Origin: an uncultured Bacteroidales bacterium
GTDB lineage: Bacteria; Bacteroidota; Bacteroidia; Bacteroidales; P3
NCBI GenBank assembly: GCA_937884485.1
Contig: CALGCG010000111.1
Coordinates: 8,715-72,714, forward strand
Length of the DNA: 64,000 bases
Direction: 5' to 3'
Part shown: piece after piece, positions 52,693 through 61,488 of the stretch
Position numbering within the stretch: the stretch's first letter is position 1
Layout of the letters: each line of letters starts with the position of its first letter
The notes under the pieces: model-generated
The model's database searches: none
Seen by the model: the letters and a program-made list of their open reading frames with translations, nothing else
Told to the model about the DNA's origin: nothing
Program-made: the position numbers and the translations under genes

Positions 52693-53202
52693 TCATTCCG
52701 GTTCCACTATAGTCAACCCATCTTCCAGCATTTCTGCCAATAAAGAAAGCATATTGACTATTTTCGGATCATCTTTGGGTAATGGCCCCTTATAGTACTC
52801 GTCATCGTTTTTGACATAAAACAGCCCTCTATGCCGTTCATTGGGACCATTTAACGGCATAATTTCTATTTTATCACTTATACCTCGCGCAATTCCACAC
52901 AAAAAAGAACCGTACCCGCAGTATCGGTTTGACTCATTTGATTTTGAATCCCATATTTTATACCCCAATTGTAACAATTCTGACTCAAAAGTGCTATCGT
53001 CACAATTGATCTTACTTATTAAAGATACATATTCTTCGCCTTTGCTCTTGTCGGCCCCCAAAAGCCTTAGGTCAAAAGCATCCGGATTGACTTGCTGGGT
53101 TTCTTTATTATAGTACAACGGTGTACACAAAAGCCTAACCAATAATTCAGAGTCAGGAATGCTATTTTCTGGAGAATAATCAATACTCTTACACCGCCTC
53201 AT
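52693..53202 (-). CDS. Unknown protein, third gene of cargo unit
   Basis: A 169-residue acidic protein that I do not recognise. It contains no signal peptide or membrane segment. Noticeable pieces are LLGADKSKGEEYVSLISKIN, CGIARGISDKIEIMPLNGPN and a final acidic helix (LSLLAEMLEDGLTIVEPE). Its start overlaps the previous gene by 14 bases. The unit lies inside the polysaccharide locus but has no visible link to sugar metabolism. Confidence 0.7.
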   Translation of the reverse strand: MRRCKSIDYSPENSIPDSELLVRLLCTPLYYNKETQQVNPDAFDLRLLGADKSKGEEYVSLISKINCDDSTFESELLQLGYKIWDSKSNESNRYCGYGSFLCGIARGISDKIEIMPLNGPNERHRGLFYVKNDDEYYKGPLPKDDPKIVNMLSLLAEMLEDGLTIVEPE

Positions 53203-53815
53203 TTTGCATGAGTTTGTTAACCTGAGACATCAAGAGATTAAGATGTTGATCATTTACTGTTTGGATTTGTTGATACTTTTCGCCGTGACGATTTCTCAAA
53301 GACACAGTCATGGTCTTCCCATCCAGAAAAATCGACATCCGTCCTGCTGCATAACGTCCTTGAAGATACACTCCACCATCATTACTCGGAAAAACAGCAC
53401 AGTGGGAAAGAACCTCTTCGTCCATAACACTAATAATATAACGGGCAGCATCCAACGCTTCTGAAGAAGGTGCTTTCGCAAACATCCCATCCCACCCGTC
53501 TTTAATGGCAGACAATCTGTCAACATCGCCATTCAGCCGCAAATGATGTTTGAAACATACGTCAACATCACACAAAGACAACTGACCAGCTCTATTGTCC
53601 ACCAAAATTTCCACTGGTGAACTGTCCCTGACAACAACACTGGCATTCACAGCCTGTGTTGGCGCCATTAAAAAACCGTACAAGAAAAAAGTGGCAACCA
53701 GCTTCTTCGAACCATTCAGCACATTATGCACCATCCCATAGAACTCATCCTGCAGAACGTCCATTGGCTCCGTCACCATTTGGTCATTGGGTATTTCAAG
53801 TATATCCGTCGTCAT
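53189..53815 (-). CDS. Unknown protein with W-D-G motif, second gene of cargo unit
   Basis: A 208-residue protein with one hydrophobic segment at about 38-58 (KLVATFFLYGFLMAPTQAV). The stretch IKDGWDGMFAKAPSSEALD and then PSNDGGVYLQG resembles a motif I have seen in small uncharacterised proteins of toxin-antitoxin-like gene pairs, but the family has no known role. It overlaps its two neighbours by four and 14 bases. Confidence 0.65.
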   Translation of the reverse strand: MTTDILEIPNDQMVTEPMDVLQDEFYGMVHNVLNGSKKLVATFFLYGFLMAPTQAVNASVVVRDSSPVEILVDNRAGQLSLCDVDVCFKHHLRLNGDVDRLSAIKDGWDGMFAKAPSSEALDAARYIISVMDEEVLSHCAVFPSNDGGVYLQGRYAAGRMSIFLDGKTMTVSLRNRHGEKYQQIQTVNDQHLNLLMSQVNKLMQNEAV

Positions 53816-54534
53816 TGTTTGTCACTCTTAGGTTTATCCAAGAATTCCAATATTGCGGGACTCATGCTCCAATGCCACCCGTCAAACATCATTTCGTTTG
53901 TCTCCATAACCTGTCGGCACAGATTATCCGATATGTAATTTCGGGTGGCAATCATATATTTCAAAGACAATGTATCTTTGCCATTGTCTTGTTCAAATTG
54001 GTATTGGAATGAGAAGAAACGGTTTTTATCGTTGCTCTCTTCTGCAAAAACATTATTACCACCCAATTCGTTCAACATGGATGGCGAAAGAACCAACTTA
54101 AGCACACTCTCTTTATCCTTCTCCTTTATCGTCTGTACGAACTGGAATCTGTTGGTTTTCAAGAAGGCCCATGAAGTTGGGGTCGCACCCATAATTTTCA
54201 AAATGGATTCGATATGTTCCCATACAGGACTTGTAAGTGTAAAATCCCGATAGTCTTTCGCTGGTACATTTACCAATATTCCGTTAGCCAAAACGTTGAC
54301 ACTCACTCCCGAATCGCTATACATCAAAGCTACTCTGTTATTATCCTCCAGACTACTATCTTCCGCATTCCCTGTTGTTTCTATTCTAAACTGCTTCAGA
54401 TAATCTTTTATCTTGGCCGCTTTTTGATGCAAAAGCACAGGTTCATACAGAAAAAAGAGGAAAATATCTTTCATAGTAGTCCTCTGAAAGACTTTTCGCT
54501 GTGTATGCGGTATATGTCCAAATATTTGTACCAT
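53812..54534 (-). CDS. Unknown protein, first gene of cargo unit
   Basis: A 240-residue protein. The pattern SPVWEHIESILKIMGATPTS with AFLKTNRFQFVQTI faintly resembles TIGR04255-type proteins, a sporadic family of unknown function, but this is a loose impression. An inner ATG at residue 21 (MKDIFLFFLYEPVLL) could be the true start. It is preceded by a strong promoter (54606-54636), so the unit is transcribed on its own. Confidence 0.62.
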   Translation of the reverse strand: MVQIFGHIPHTQRKVFQRTTMKDIFLFFLYEPVLLHQKAAKIKDYLKQFRIETTGNAEDSSLEDNNRVALMYSDSGVSVNVLANGILVNVPAKDYRDFTLTSPVWEHIESILKIMGATPTSWAFLKTNRFQFVQTIKEKDKESVLKLVLSPSMLNELGGNNVFAEESNDKNRFFSFQYQFEQDNGKDTLSLKYMIATRNYISDNLCRQVMETNEMMFDGWHWSMSPAILEFLDKPKSDKQ

Positions 54535-54605
54535 TTTTATTTACAACATTTTGGCCAACTATCCCTAATTTGATTCTTGTCTTCGTTTAAAAATTATAAT
54601 CGCTG

Positions 54606-54636
54606 CAAAAATACAAATAATATTTAAATCCACAAA
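54606..54636 (-). promoter_or_regulatory. Promoter of three-gene cargo unit
   Basis: On the minus strand: tttg (54633-54636), 19 bases, then tatttttg (54606-54613). This fits the Bacteroidetes consensus, and it lies 72 bases before the first start codon. Confidence 0.7.
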
Positions 54637-54677
54637 AAAAAAAATTCATCTCATCAAACACACCGTTAGCTACAAGC

Positions 54678-55814
54678 TTATCTTTTCAGGGTCCACATCA
54701 GCAAATTCCGTCTTGCATCGTGGGAGAGCAAGCGCAGAAGCGAATAGTCGTTTGGAACACTTCTTCCTATAAGTTTGTCCTTCCAACGGGAAACCAATAT
54801 TTTCGTACAAGCTTTTAGGGACTGCTGATGCATCGTCTTGTCGATAATCGACATCTCCTTCATGCCCAACCCCTTGCATGTCTTTCTCAAATATGCATTA
54901 TATTCATCTTTGTCTGACAGATAACGGCAGAGGATTTCGTTATGCCTGTTTCTTGCCTCGTCGTGATCGATTACAATGCCTACATTATCCACGTTCCGGG
55001 TGTTCACTACTTCCCATGTCAACTTTCCATCAGCTATGGTCATCACAACACAAAGCCCCTCGTACCAATACGGACGGTCGTTGGCGCGATAGTCGTAGCC
55101 TTCCTTGCTGTTGAAGAGGAAGTTGCCGAGGCTGTAGAATATCGGTTTGCCTTTGTACTCCTCCCATCCCTGCGGGCAATGCGGATGGGCCGCAATCACG
55201 CCGTCGGCACCATAGTCGATGAAATCGCGGTAGCGTGCTATAGTCTCAGGCATCGGGATATCGATGTATTCTATGCCATCATGCGGTAGGACGAAAAGAT
55301 AATCGACCTCTCTCTTTGCCTTGATGATGTCATGGTTCACGCGGAGGTCGTTGATATAGGCACAGCCTAATCCTTCATGCTTGGTCACATCATCGAAGAC
55401 ACCTGTGTAAGCGGCAAACGACAAGCCAAGAAACCCGACCTTTATTCTATTCACTTCTACAACTTTAGGCTTATATACCTCTTCGTATGTCCCGGCACCG
55501 AAGGCAGCATCGCCCAGGGCCGCCTTGGTTTTCCGAAACCCCTCGTCGCCCCAGTCGAAAGCGTGGTTGTTGGCCAGCGAGAACAGATTGAAACCCAATC
55601 CACGCAAAAAATCGGGGGCGTCGTCGTTTTGAAAGAAACGTTCCCTTTTCTGTGGAGGCAACTGGGCATTTCCGGGTATCAGAGGAACTTCAAAATTCAC
55701 CACCTTAAAATCACACGATTGAATCAAGTTCTTCAAGTCCTCAGACACAGTGATATTCAACGTCGATGGCTTAGAGCAGAAGTCTCCGGCAAAAAATAGA
55801 CGAATACTATTCAT
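54678..55814 (-). CDS. CapA-family protein 2
   Basis: A 378-residue CapA-like protein with the family's metal-site motifs: FFAGDFCSKPS, VNFEVPLI, LANNHAFDWGDEG and AAHPHCPQGWEEY. The order and spacing are the same as in the other two copies. It probably handles a polymer or its lipid-linked intermediate at the membrane. It overlaps the ATP-grasp gene at 55807 by eight bases, which suggests a functional pair. The C-terminus has extra residues (LGMKEMSIIDKTMHQQ). Confidence 0.85.
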   Translation of the reverse strand: MNSIRLFFAGDFCSKPSTLNITVSEDLKNLIQSCDFKVVNFEVPLIPGNAQLPPQKRERFFQNDDAPDFLRGLGFNLFSLANNHAFDWGDEGFRKTKAALGDAAFGAGTYEEVYKPKVVEVNRIKVGFLGLSFAAYTGVFDDVTKHEGLGCAYINDLRVNHDIIKAKREVDYLFVLPHDGIEYIDIPMPETIARYRDFIDYGADGVIAAHPHCPQGWEEYKGKPIFYSLGNFLFNSKEGYDYRANDRPYWYEGLCVVMTIADGKLTWEVVNTRNVDNVGIVIDHDEARNRHNEILCRYLSDKDEYNAYLRKTCKGLGMKEMSIIDKTMHQQSLKACTKILVSRWKDKLIGRSVPNDYSLLRLLSHDARRNLLMWTLKR

Positions 55815-56976
55815 TTGATGCTATTTTTTTCAAATGTCCCAACTTTAAATTGTTCGGCTGACGGTACATTTTATATGTCTTACTCGTCTTCTGCCATGCC
55901 AAATAACATTCGCGGATCTCATTCCTCCAACCTCTACGAATGAAATATTGCCCTGTACGATCCCAAAAGTCATTCACCTCAATCACAACGGGACCTTCAT
56001 CCGTGATGGCAATATCCCACCCTGCTGCCTTGCAATAGGGGAAAGCTTGCTGGAATTTCATAACCTCTTCTTTTATCGCCTGCCAGTTCTCTACCATGAC
56101 ACCGTTCAACTGATTGCCACTGTCGGGATGCTTTTCTATTTGCTTTGCTTTACGCCAGCCATCAAATTGGAAAACATTATATATTTTTCCTGTTTCAGTA
56201 TCAATCGCAGCATCAACATTTCCTCCATTGCCAGCGTTATCCACACATTTACCTTCCCGACCAACCTTAAACCATGTTGCTATAACCCTCGCCGATCCAT
56301 CCGGATAAAGCGTGGTCATAAAACGCACAGTGTTGACCGACGATTCGTTGAACGCTGCGAACTGCTTTGTCTGCTTGACGACACTCTCGAATATCAAGGC
56401 ATCCTTGCCCAAAATGGAAGACAGCAGCAACGTTTGTCCGTCGAAGCGTGTCATTACAGCGTCTCCATCACGGTATTCGATTGCATTAATCACCCACACA
56501 TTGTCGCCGTGCGAACTTTCGGTGGTTTTGATGACGCACGACTGGACTTTTTTGTTTTTAAGTATGCGTAAAACACCCTCTCTGTCGCTTGCCTTTTCAT
56601 TGCTGGAAATGAATCGGGCTTCGGGCTGGTAGTAACAGTACAACTCAGACTTGCGCACACCCGTATCTTCCAGCATCTTGTGGGCCAAATATTTATTTCT
56701 GGCAAGCGAATAATACTTAACCGGATTAAGATAGTCCAGATAAAAACGCTGTTCGTTCAGGCCAAGGAAAGACTTGCGGAACTCCTCGTCGCGTTTCTCG
56801 AACTCGAACTCGTAGTATTCGTCTGTTGTGAGGCCTTTGGACTTATACAATTGTTTATAATCACGCACTATTTTTCGCTGAACCGATGACGAATTATCCA
56901 TGGTGCTTGCCCATTTCAATAATGACCGATGCTCTTGCAATGGTCTTACAATGCGCTTCAAATAACTCTTTATCAT
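55807..56976 (-). CDS. Sugar-transfer-associated ATP-grasp protein 2
   Basis: A 389-residue paralogue of the protein at 51488. The ATP-grasp elements are SCVIKTTESSHGDNVWVIN, LIFESVVKQTKQ, NESSVNTVRFMTTLYPDG, DNAGNGGNVDAAIDTETGK and EGPVVIEVNDFWDRTGQ. It differs from the first copy in the N-terminal 100 residues. It sits between a capA-like gene and a hexapeptide acyltransferase. The likely role is ligation of an amino-acid-like group to the sugar polymer. Confidence 0.84.
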   Translation of the reverse strand: MIKSYLKRIVRPLQEHRSLLKWASTMDNSSSVQRKIVRDYKQLYKSKGLTTDEYYEFEFEKRDEEFRKSFLGLNEQRFYLDYLNPVKYYSLARNKYLAHKMLEDTGVRKSELYCYYQPEARFISSNEKASDREGVLRILKNKKVQSCVIKTTESSHGDNVWVINAIEYRDGDAVMTRFDGQTLLLSSILGKDALIFESVVKQTKQFAAFNESSVNTVRFMTTLYPDGSARVIATWFKVGREGKCVDNAGNGGNVDAAIDTETGKIYNVFQFDGWRKAKQIEKHPDSGNQLNGVMVENWQAIKEEVMKFQQAFPYCKAAGWDIAITDEGPVVIEVNDFWDRTGQYFIRRGWRNEIRECYLAWQKTSKTYKMYRQPNNLKLGHLKKIASNE

Positions 56977-56988
56977 AAAATGAATTTT

Positions 56989-57726
56989 TTACAGTCCCGT
57001 CCTACTATAGTTGAACTTCCTATCCAATTCTTTCTCCTGTTTACGGTCGAATATTCGGCGCAGTCCTGTCGCCTTCACGACAGCAGGGCAACCTGCCAAC
57101 ATGGTATATGGTTCGATTTGTGTGAAGTCCTTATTCACCATGCTGCCGGAAGCAACAACCGTATCATCAGGGATTACCGCTCCTTTTGAAACCGTAGAAC
57201 GATTTCCCAGCCAGACACGGTCTCCAATGACAACCGGAGAAGAGAGGGGTCTCACCTCATTGTCGCGATTCAACAGCTCCAAATAATGGAAACTTGTATC
57301 ATAAATTTGACACTCCCACGCTATTCGCACACAATTGCCTATTGAAATATGATCAAAGCAAAAGATTTTAAGATTAGAGCCCAATTTCGTTTGTTGTGAA
57401 CCAATATTCAACACGGCATTTTTAGCAACTACAATATACGAGCCTCTCCACATTTTTAATGGACCGTTGAAAATAATAGTACCATTAATCGTCCATATTG
57501 TATTTCCCACAGATGTGTCGACATACTCATCTTTTATTCCTACCCGTATTATAGCCGTTGAAATAGGGCCTTTTAACTTCACCTCCCCCCTCAACGAGCG
57601 AAAATCTGTCTTTCCATAAAACAGAACCGGCAGTTTTTTTGCCTGTTTAAAAGGCAGCATCTTGAAATTGAACTCGATGGTCTTTATCAAGTTGCACTTC
57701 AATAGTTCTTTTAACTTCTTTCTCAT
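56989..57726 (-). CDS. Hexapeptide-repeat acyltransferase
   Basis: A 245-residue acetyltransferase-like protein of the left-handed beta-helix type. Repeats are visible as GSYIVVAKNAVLNIGSQ, ISIGNCVRIAWECQIYD, VVIGDRVWLGNRSTVSKGA and VIPDDTVVASGSMVNKDF. The N-terminal half has basic residues and no signal peptide. It probably O-acetylates a sugar. Its start overlaps the third capA-like gene by four bases. Confidence 0.85.
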   Translation of the reverse strand: MRKKLKELLKCNLIKTIEFNFKMLPFKQAKKLPVLFYGKTDFRSLRGEVKLKGPISTAIIRVGIKDEYVDTSVGNTIWTINGTIIFNGPLKMWRGSYIVVAKNAVLNIGSQQTKLGSNLKIFCFDHISIGNCVRIAWECQIYDTSFHYLELLNRDNEVRPLSSPVVIGDRVWLGNRSTVSKGAVIPDDTVVASGSMVNKDFTQIEPYTMLAGCPAVVKATGLRRIFDRKQEKELDRKFNYSRTGL

Positions 57727-58793
57727 ATCCTATAGTGCAATAATCTATTCTTTATCCTCCTAACAAAACGCAATGGCTTGTATTTAATCAACAACCGGCT
57801 TTTTGCCAAGTCCTTTTCCATATTACAAGGCAAATCACACCTCGAGACGATGTTGTCGTCCGATGAATGAACATATCCAATGCCCGAGATTGTCTTTTCC
57901 CTGTCAACGGTCAGCGTAACATAACACCCATAACGTGATATTGGATTCCACACTTGACGAATAGGTTCCTCAATAGGGAATGGATAGCCGACAACATCTT
58001 TTATCTTCGACAAGTCCTCACCTAACTCAGGATACCAAATTGGACGGGGTGGATACATATAAAAGTCCGGAAACAGGAAATTACCCATACTGAAACATAC
58101 AGGCTTGCCTTTGAGTTCCAAAAAAGGCTGAACCTGATGAGTATGGCTTCCCAACACAGCGTCGGCTCCGGCTCCGATCATCTGTTTTGCCATAGCCACG
58201 CATTCAGGCAATGGCTCATAGCGATATTCCCTGCCCCAGTGTGGCATTACAATCACTTTGTCATACTTTTGTTTTGCTTGCTTTATATCACTGACAACTC
58301 TGTCTATATCCAACGGGTTGATTCCTGCCTTGTTTTCTCCAGCCAATTCCACGTATCCCAAGTATTTATTGCCATACATACAGTAGGCGAGAATGACCAC
58401 CATCAATCCTCCTTTTTCTATAACAGCAGGACGTGATGCTTCTTCAATATTCATGCCGGCACCACAATACTTAATCCCATTTTTTTGCAGAATGCTTATG
58501 GTGTTTTTCAAGCCTTCCTCACCCAAGTCCCAAACATGATTATTGGCAAGGGAAACCACGTCGAAACCCATCTCCTTAACTCTGAAAAAATCCTCATTTC
58601 TTGCATATACGATATTCTGCCTCCCGGCAATTTTCACTGGATCATAAGAAAGATTCGTGCCAATGGCCGATTCAAGCGTACCGATTCTGAAATCGAAATT
58701 GTTCATAAACGATTTCAACTCGGTAGAAATGTAATTGTCTTGGTATGGCAGAACACCACCAGGCATAATGTCTCCACAAAAGAACAGATTCAT
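57723..58793 (-). CDS. CapA-family protein 3
   Basis: A 356-residue CapA-like protein. Motifs are FFCGDIMPGGV, GTLESAIGTN, LANNHVWDLGEEG, MPHWGREYRY and LGSHTHQVQPF, all matching the metallophosphatase-type site. The core is better conserved than in the other two copies (GDIMPGG is the classic CapA start). It overlaps the acyltransferase gene and is one base from the flippase gene. Three paralogues in one locus suggest different substrates or a stepwise process. Confidence 0.87.
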   Translation of the reverse strand: MNLFFCGDIMPGGVLPYQDNYISTELKSFMNNFDFRIGTLESAIGTNLSYDPVKIAGRQNIVYARNEDFFRVKEMGFDVVSLANNHVWDLGEEGLKNTISILQKNGIKYCGAGMNIEEASRPAVIEKGGLMVVILAYCMYGNKYLGYVELAGENKAGINPLDIDRVVSDIKQAKQKYDKVIVMPHWGREYRYEPLPECVAMAKQMIGAGADAVLGSHTHQVQPFLELKGKPVCFSMGNFLFPDFYMYPPRPIWYPELGEDLSKIKDVVGYPFPIEEPIRQVWNPISRYGCYVTLTVDREKTISGIGYVHSSDDNIVSRCDLPCNMEKDLAKSRLLIKYKPLRFVRRIKNRLLHYRI

Positions 58794-58794
58794 A

Positions 58795-60270
58795 TCACAA
58801 TGTATTTTTTCTCCTATTCCAAAACCTGAATTTTACAGGTATGATGCTCAAGAAGTAGGTGTAAGAATCAGGCTTAAAAATCAACGACCATCCAATATAT
58901 ACAGCCAAGTAAACGCATAATTTCAAAACCCCGTCCAAGTACATGTTCAGATGCAAAAAATGAACACCCCCAAAAGCGATACATGCAGCCAGCACCGATG
59001 CAATCCCAACAGGCATAATATCCAATAATTGCTGCGTCCATCTATATCCAATATGCTTGGATACTAATGATATATTGACAAAATAAGAGAACCATGCATT
59101 AATGATTACGCCCACCAACAATCCTTTCATTCCAAACACCAACAATCCGCCCACCATAGCACACAAGCCGATGATTCGTTTTACAATAGTCCAAATCAAC
59201 ATTGTCTTGCTTTTCCCGATAGCAGAAATAGTCTGTAGATTTACAGACTGCAGACAAGCTGCGAGACCGGCGAAGCATAACACCTGGAAATAGGGAATAC
59301 TTTGAATCCACCTATCGGAATATAACAACACAAACAAAGGCTTAGCCGTCAACATAAGAATAAACATCATTGGAAACGTAATATACGAAATTGTTGTAGT
59401 CAATCTCTTTATCATATTAATCATCAAAGCCTTGTTATCTTGAACCTGTGCATACAAAGGATAGGTCACCTGCGTCATAATTGACGATATAGTATGAGAA
59501 GCCAGCCTTTCAGTTCCCAGGGCTTTGGAATAATACCCCAAGGTGGATGGATTATACACTTTGCCTATCACCAAACCTGTCAACTGCGACGAAAAACGTT
59601 CTACCAATTGCGTCAAAAACATATAAAACCCAAATCCAAACAACTCCTTGAAAGACTGCTTGGAAAACGCAGGGATAGGCCGCCACTTGATAAAGAACCA
59701 GAAGACCAATGCCGGTATGGCAGCTGTGATTATGTTCTGTGCCACCAACGCCCATACACCAAAGCCTTTGTATGCCATGAAAATGGTTACACCCAAAGAA
59801 ATGATGGAAGTTGTAATCGTAACAATGGATAGCACCTTGAAGTTTAGGTTCTTCCTCAACTGGTTGCGCTGGACAATATTAAAGGCATAAATGAATAATA
59901 TTATTCCTTGAACCCGTAATACATCGCATAGCGGAGGTATCTTGTAAAACCTTGAAATAGCAGGCGCACTAACGAACAAGATGGCGTACATCAGCATGGC
60001 CATGCCCAGATTCCACCAGAAAATGGTGGAATAATCCTCTTGCGTGGGCTGCTTCTTCTGTATCAATGCCGAGCCAAAGCCGCCGTCGATGAAAGCCTCG
60101 GCCAGCACCATAAAGATGCTGAGCATGCCGATGCAGCCATAGTCATACGGCGTAAGCAGTCGCGCCAGAATGATACCAGAGATGAACTGTATGCCCATCG
60201 TCGAGTATTTCTGCAACGCCGTCCACACCATGCCAGAGGCGGCTTTCTGTTTAAGGTTCTTTTCTGCCAT
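58795..60270 (-). CDS. Polysaccharide flippase (Wzx-like, PST family)
   Basis: A 491-residue inner-membrane flippase with 12 or more hydrophobic segments. The start MAEKNLKQKAASGMVWTALQ, the following GIQFISGIILARLLTPYDYG, and FGSALIQKKQPTQEDYSTIF are typical of the PST (WzxC-type) family. It moves lipid-linked repeat units across the membrane before Wzy acts. It is one base from the dehydrogenase gene and the capA-like gene. Confidence 0.92.
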   Translation of the reverse strand: MAEKNLKQKAASGMVWTALQKYSTMGIQFISGIILARLLTPYDYGCIGMLSIFMVLAEAFIDGGFGSALIQKKQPTQEDYSTIFWWNLGMAMLMYAILFVSAPAISRFYKIPPLCDVLRVQGIILFIYAFNIVQRNQLRKNLNFKVLSIVTITTSIISLGVTIFMAYKGFGVWALVAQNIITAAIPALVFWFFIKWRPIPAFSKQSFKELFGFGFYMFLTQLVERFSSQLTGLVIGKVYNPSTLGYYSKALGTERLASHTISSIMTQVTYPLYAQVQDNKALMINMIKRLTTTISYITFPMMFILMLTAKPLFVLLYSDRWIQSIPYFQVLCFAGLAACLQSVNLQTISAIGKSKTMLIWTIVKRIIGLCAMVGGLLVFGMKGLLVGVIINAWFSYFVNISLVSKHIGYRWTQQLLDIMPVGIASVLAACIAFGGVHFLHLNMYLDGVLKLCVYLAVYIGWSLIFKPDSYTYFLSIIPVKFRFWNRRKNTL

Positions 60271-60271
60271 T

Positions 60272-61480
60272 TTACTTGCCCTCAGCGAAATCCTTCAAAT
60301 AGGCGAATCTCGGTGTTAAAATACCGTTTTTCAGAATCATCGAACGATCTATCACATCGGAGTGTTCGCCCTTCAGCAAAGGCTCAAACACATGCTCTGT
60401 CAACATTTTGCCAAAGTATTCGCTTGTATCCATTGCCAATGCGTTGGGGCAAGTGTCAACAGCCATAACAGAAATGTTATTGGGCGATGAAAAGGCGGGC
60501 TCATCCTGTTCTGTTATAGGATTGTAGTCATAATATGGATCATCATGCGTGGCGGGACGAACCGTTGACTTAATACTACCTTTTATGTCGCAGGTCACGT
60601 CGCCAATCATGCGGATGCGCATATCAGGGTTGCGTAAATCATCCTCGCTCAAATATACAGGAGCCTCTGGCCCCCAAAAGTGGGCACAAACCAGCACATC
60701 GGTTTTCTCGGCCCAACGCATGAAGTCGCTTTCATATTCCTTTGCGTTGTGGGTGAAGTCGTTCCAAGAAAAAACACCGCCATCTTTGCGCTTCACCAAA
60801 CGGTCCACATCAGCAACACTGTAGGACAAGTGACCCGCTTTGTCTTTGGCGAAATAATCCTCTTCCGTCAGTTTTTTAGCACCAATATTATCCAACACAT
60901 ATTGGGCGCCTTGCGAAACACGTCCTGCACCAGTAATCAACATCTTAAACTTAGGTAGTTCTATACTTCTCAACGCTTGAAACAGTTGGTCAAGTGTAAA
61001 ACGACGGTCAGGCTTGGGTAAATCGTAGAGTTTATGCTTTAGTCCATAACCGCGCAATGTATAATAAACTCCAACGACACCAGCCCACCAACCGAAAGCA
61101 CATACACGCTGACCATTATCGTCAGTCAAGTACTCATAGTCACAGAAGGTGATATGTTTCTGCATTAAAGCCTGCAACAGCGGTCGGTTGTATTCCTGCA
61201 TCTTGGCGATATGTCCAAAAAAGAAGTATTGCTTATTTGGTATCAGGCTTTCGATTTTGGCCTCTTTTATACCAAAGAGGATATCAGCATCGCTGACATC
61301 ATCCAGCACGGCAACACCTTCAACCCGATATTCGTCATCTGAGAATGCTCGGATGTCACTGGACTGCACCACAATCTGATGCTGGGGAAATTGCATATTC
61401 AATTCAGCCACCTGATTGGGGGCAAGTGCCACACGGTTGTCAACCGGGGTTTTGGTTTCTTTTATCAGGGCTATTTTCAT
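60272..61480 (-). CDS. Saccharopine/alanine-dehydrogenase-like oxidoreductase
   Basis: A 402-residue NAD(P)-dependent enzyme with the AlaDh/PNT N-terminal fold. KIALIKETKTPVDNRVALAP is the family start, and ADILFGIKEAKIESLIPNKQ and AFGWWAGVVGVYYTLRGYG follow, closest to saccharopine dehydrogenase (lysine-forming). The dinucleotide region has MLITGAGRVSQGAQYVLDNI. Saccharopine-type and opine-type dehydrogenases couple an amino acid to a keto acid. In this locus it may make an amino-acid building block for the ATP-grasp enzymes. That link is inference. Confidence 0.8.
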   Translation of the reverse strand: MKIALIKETKTPVDNRVALAPNQVAELNMQFPQHQIVVQSSDIRAFSDDEYRVEGVAVLDDVSDADILFGIKEAKIESLIPNKQYFFFGHIAKMQEYNRPLLQALMQKHITFCDYEYLTDDNGQRVCAFGWWAGVVGVYYTLRGYGLKHKLYDLPKPDRRFTLDQLFQALRSIELPKFKMLITGAGRVSQGAQYVLDNIGAKKLTEEDYFAKDKAGHLSYSVADVDRLVKRKDGGVFSWNDFTHNAKEYESDFMRWAEKTDVLVCAHFWGPEAPVYLSEDDLRNPDMRIRMIGDVTCDIKGSIKSTVRPATHDDPYYDYNPITEQDEPAFSSPNNISVMAVDTCPNALAMDTSEYFGKMLTEHVFEPLLKGEHSDVIDRSMILKNGILTPRFAYLKDFAEGK

Positions 61481-61488
61481 ATCAATTG

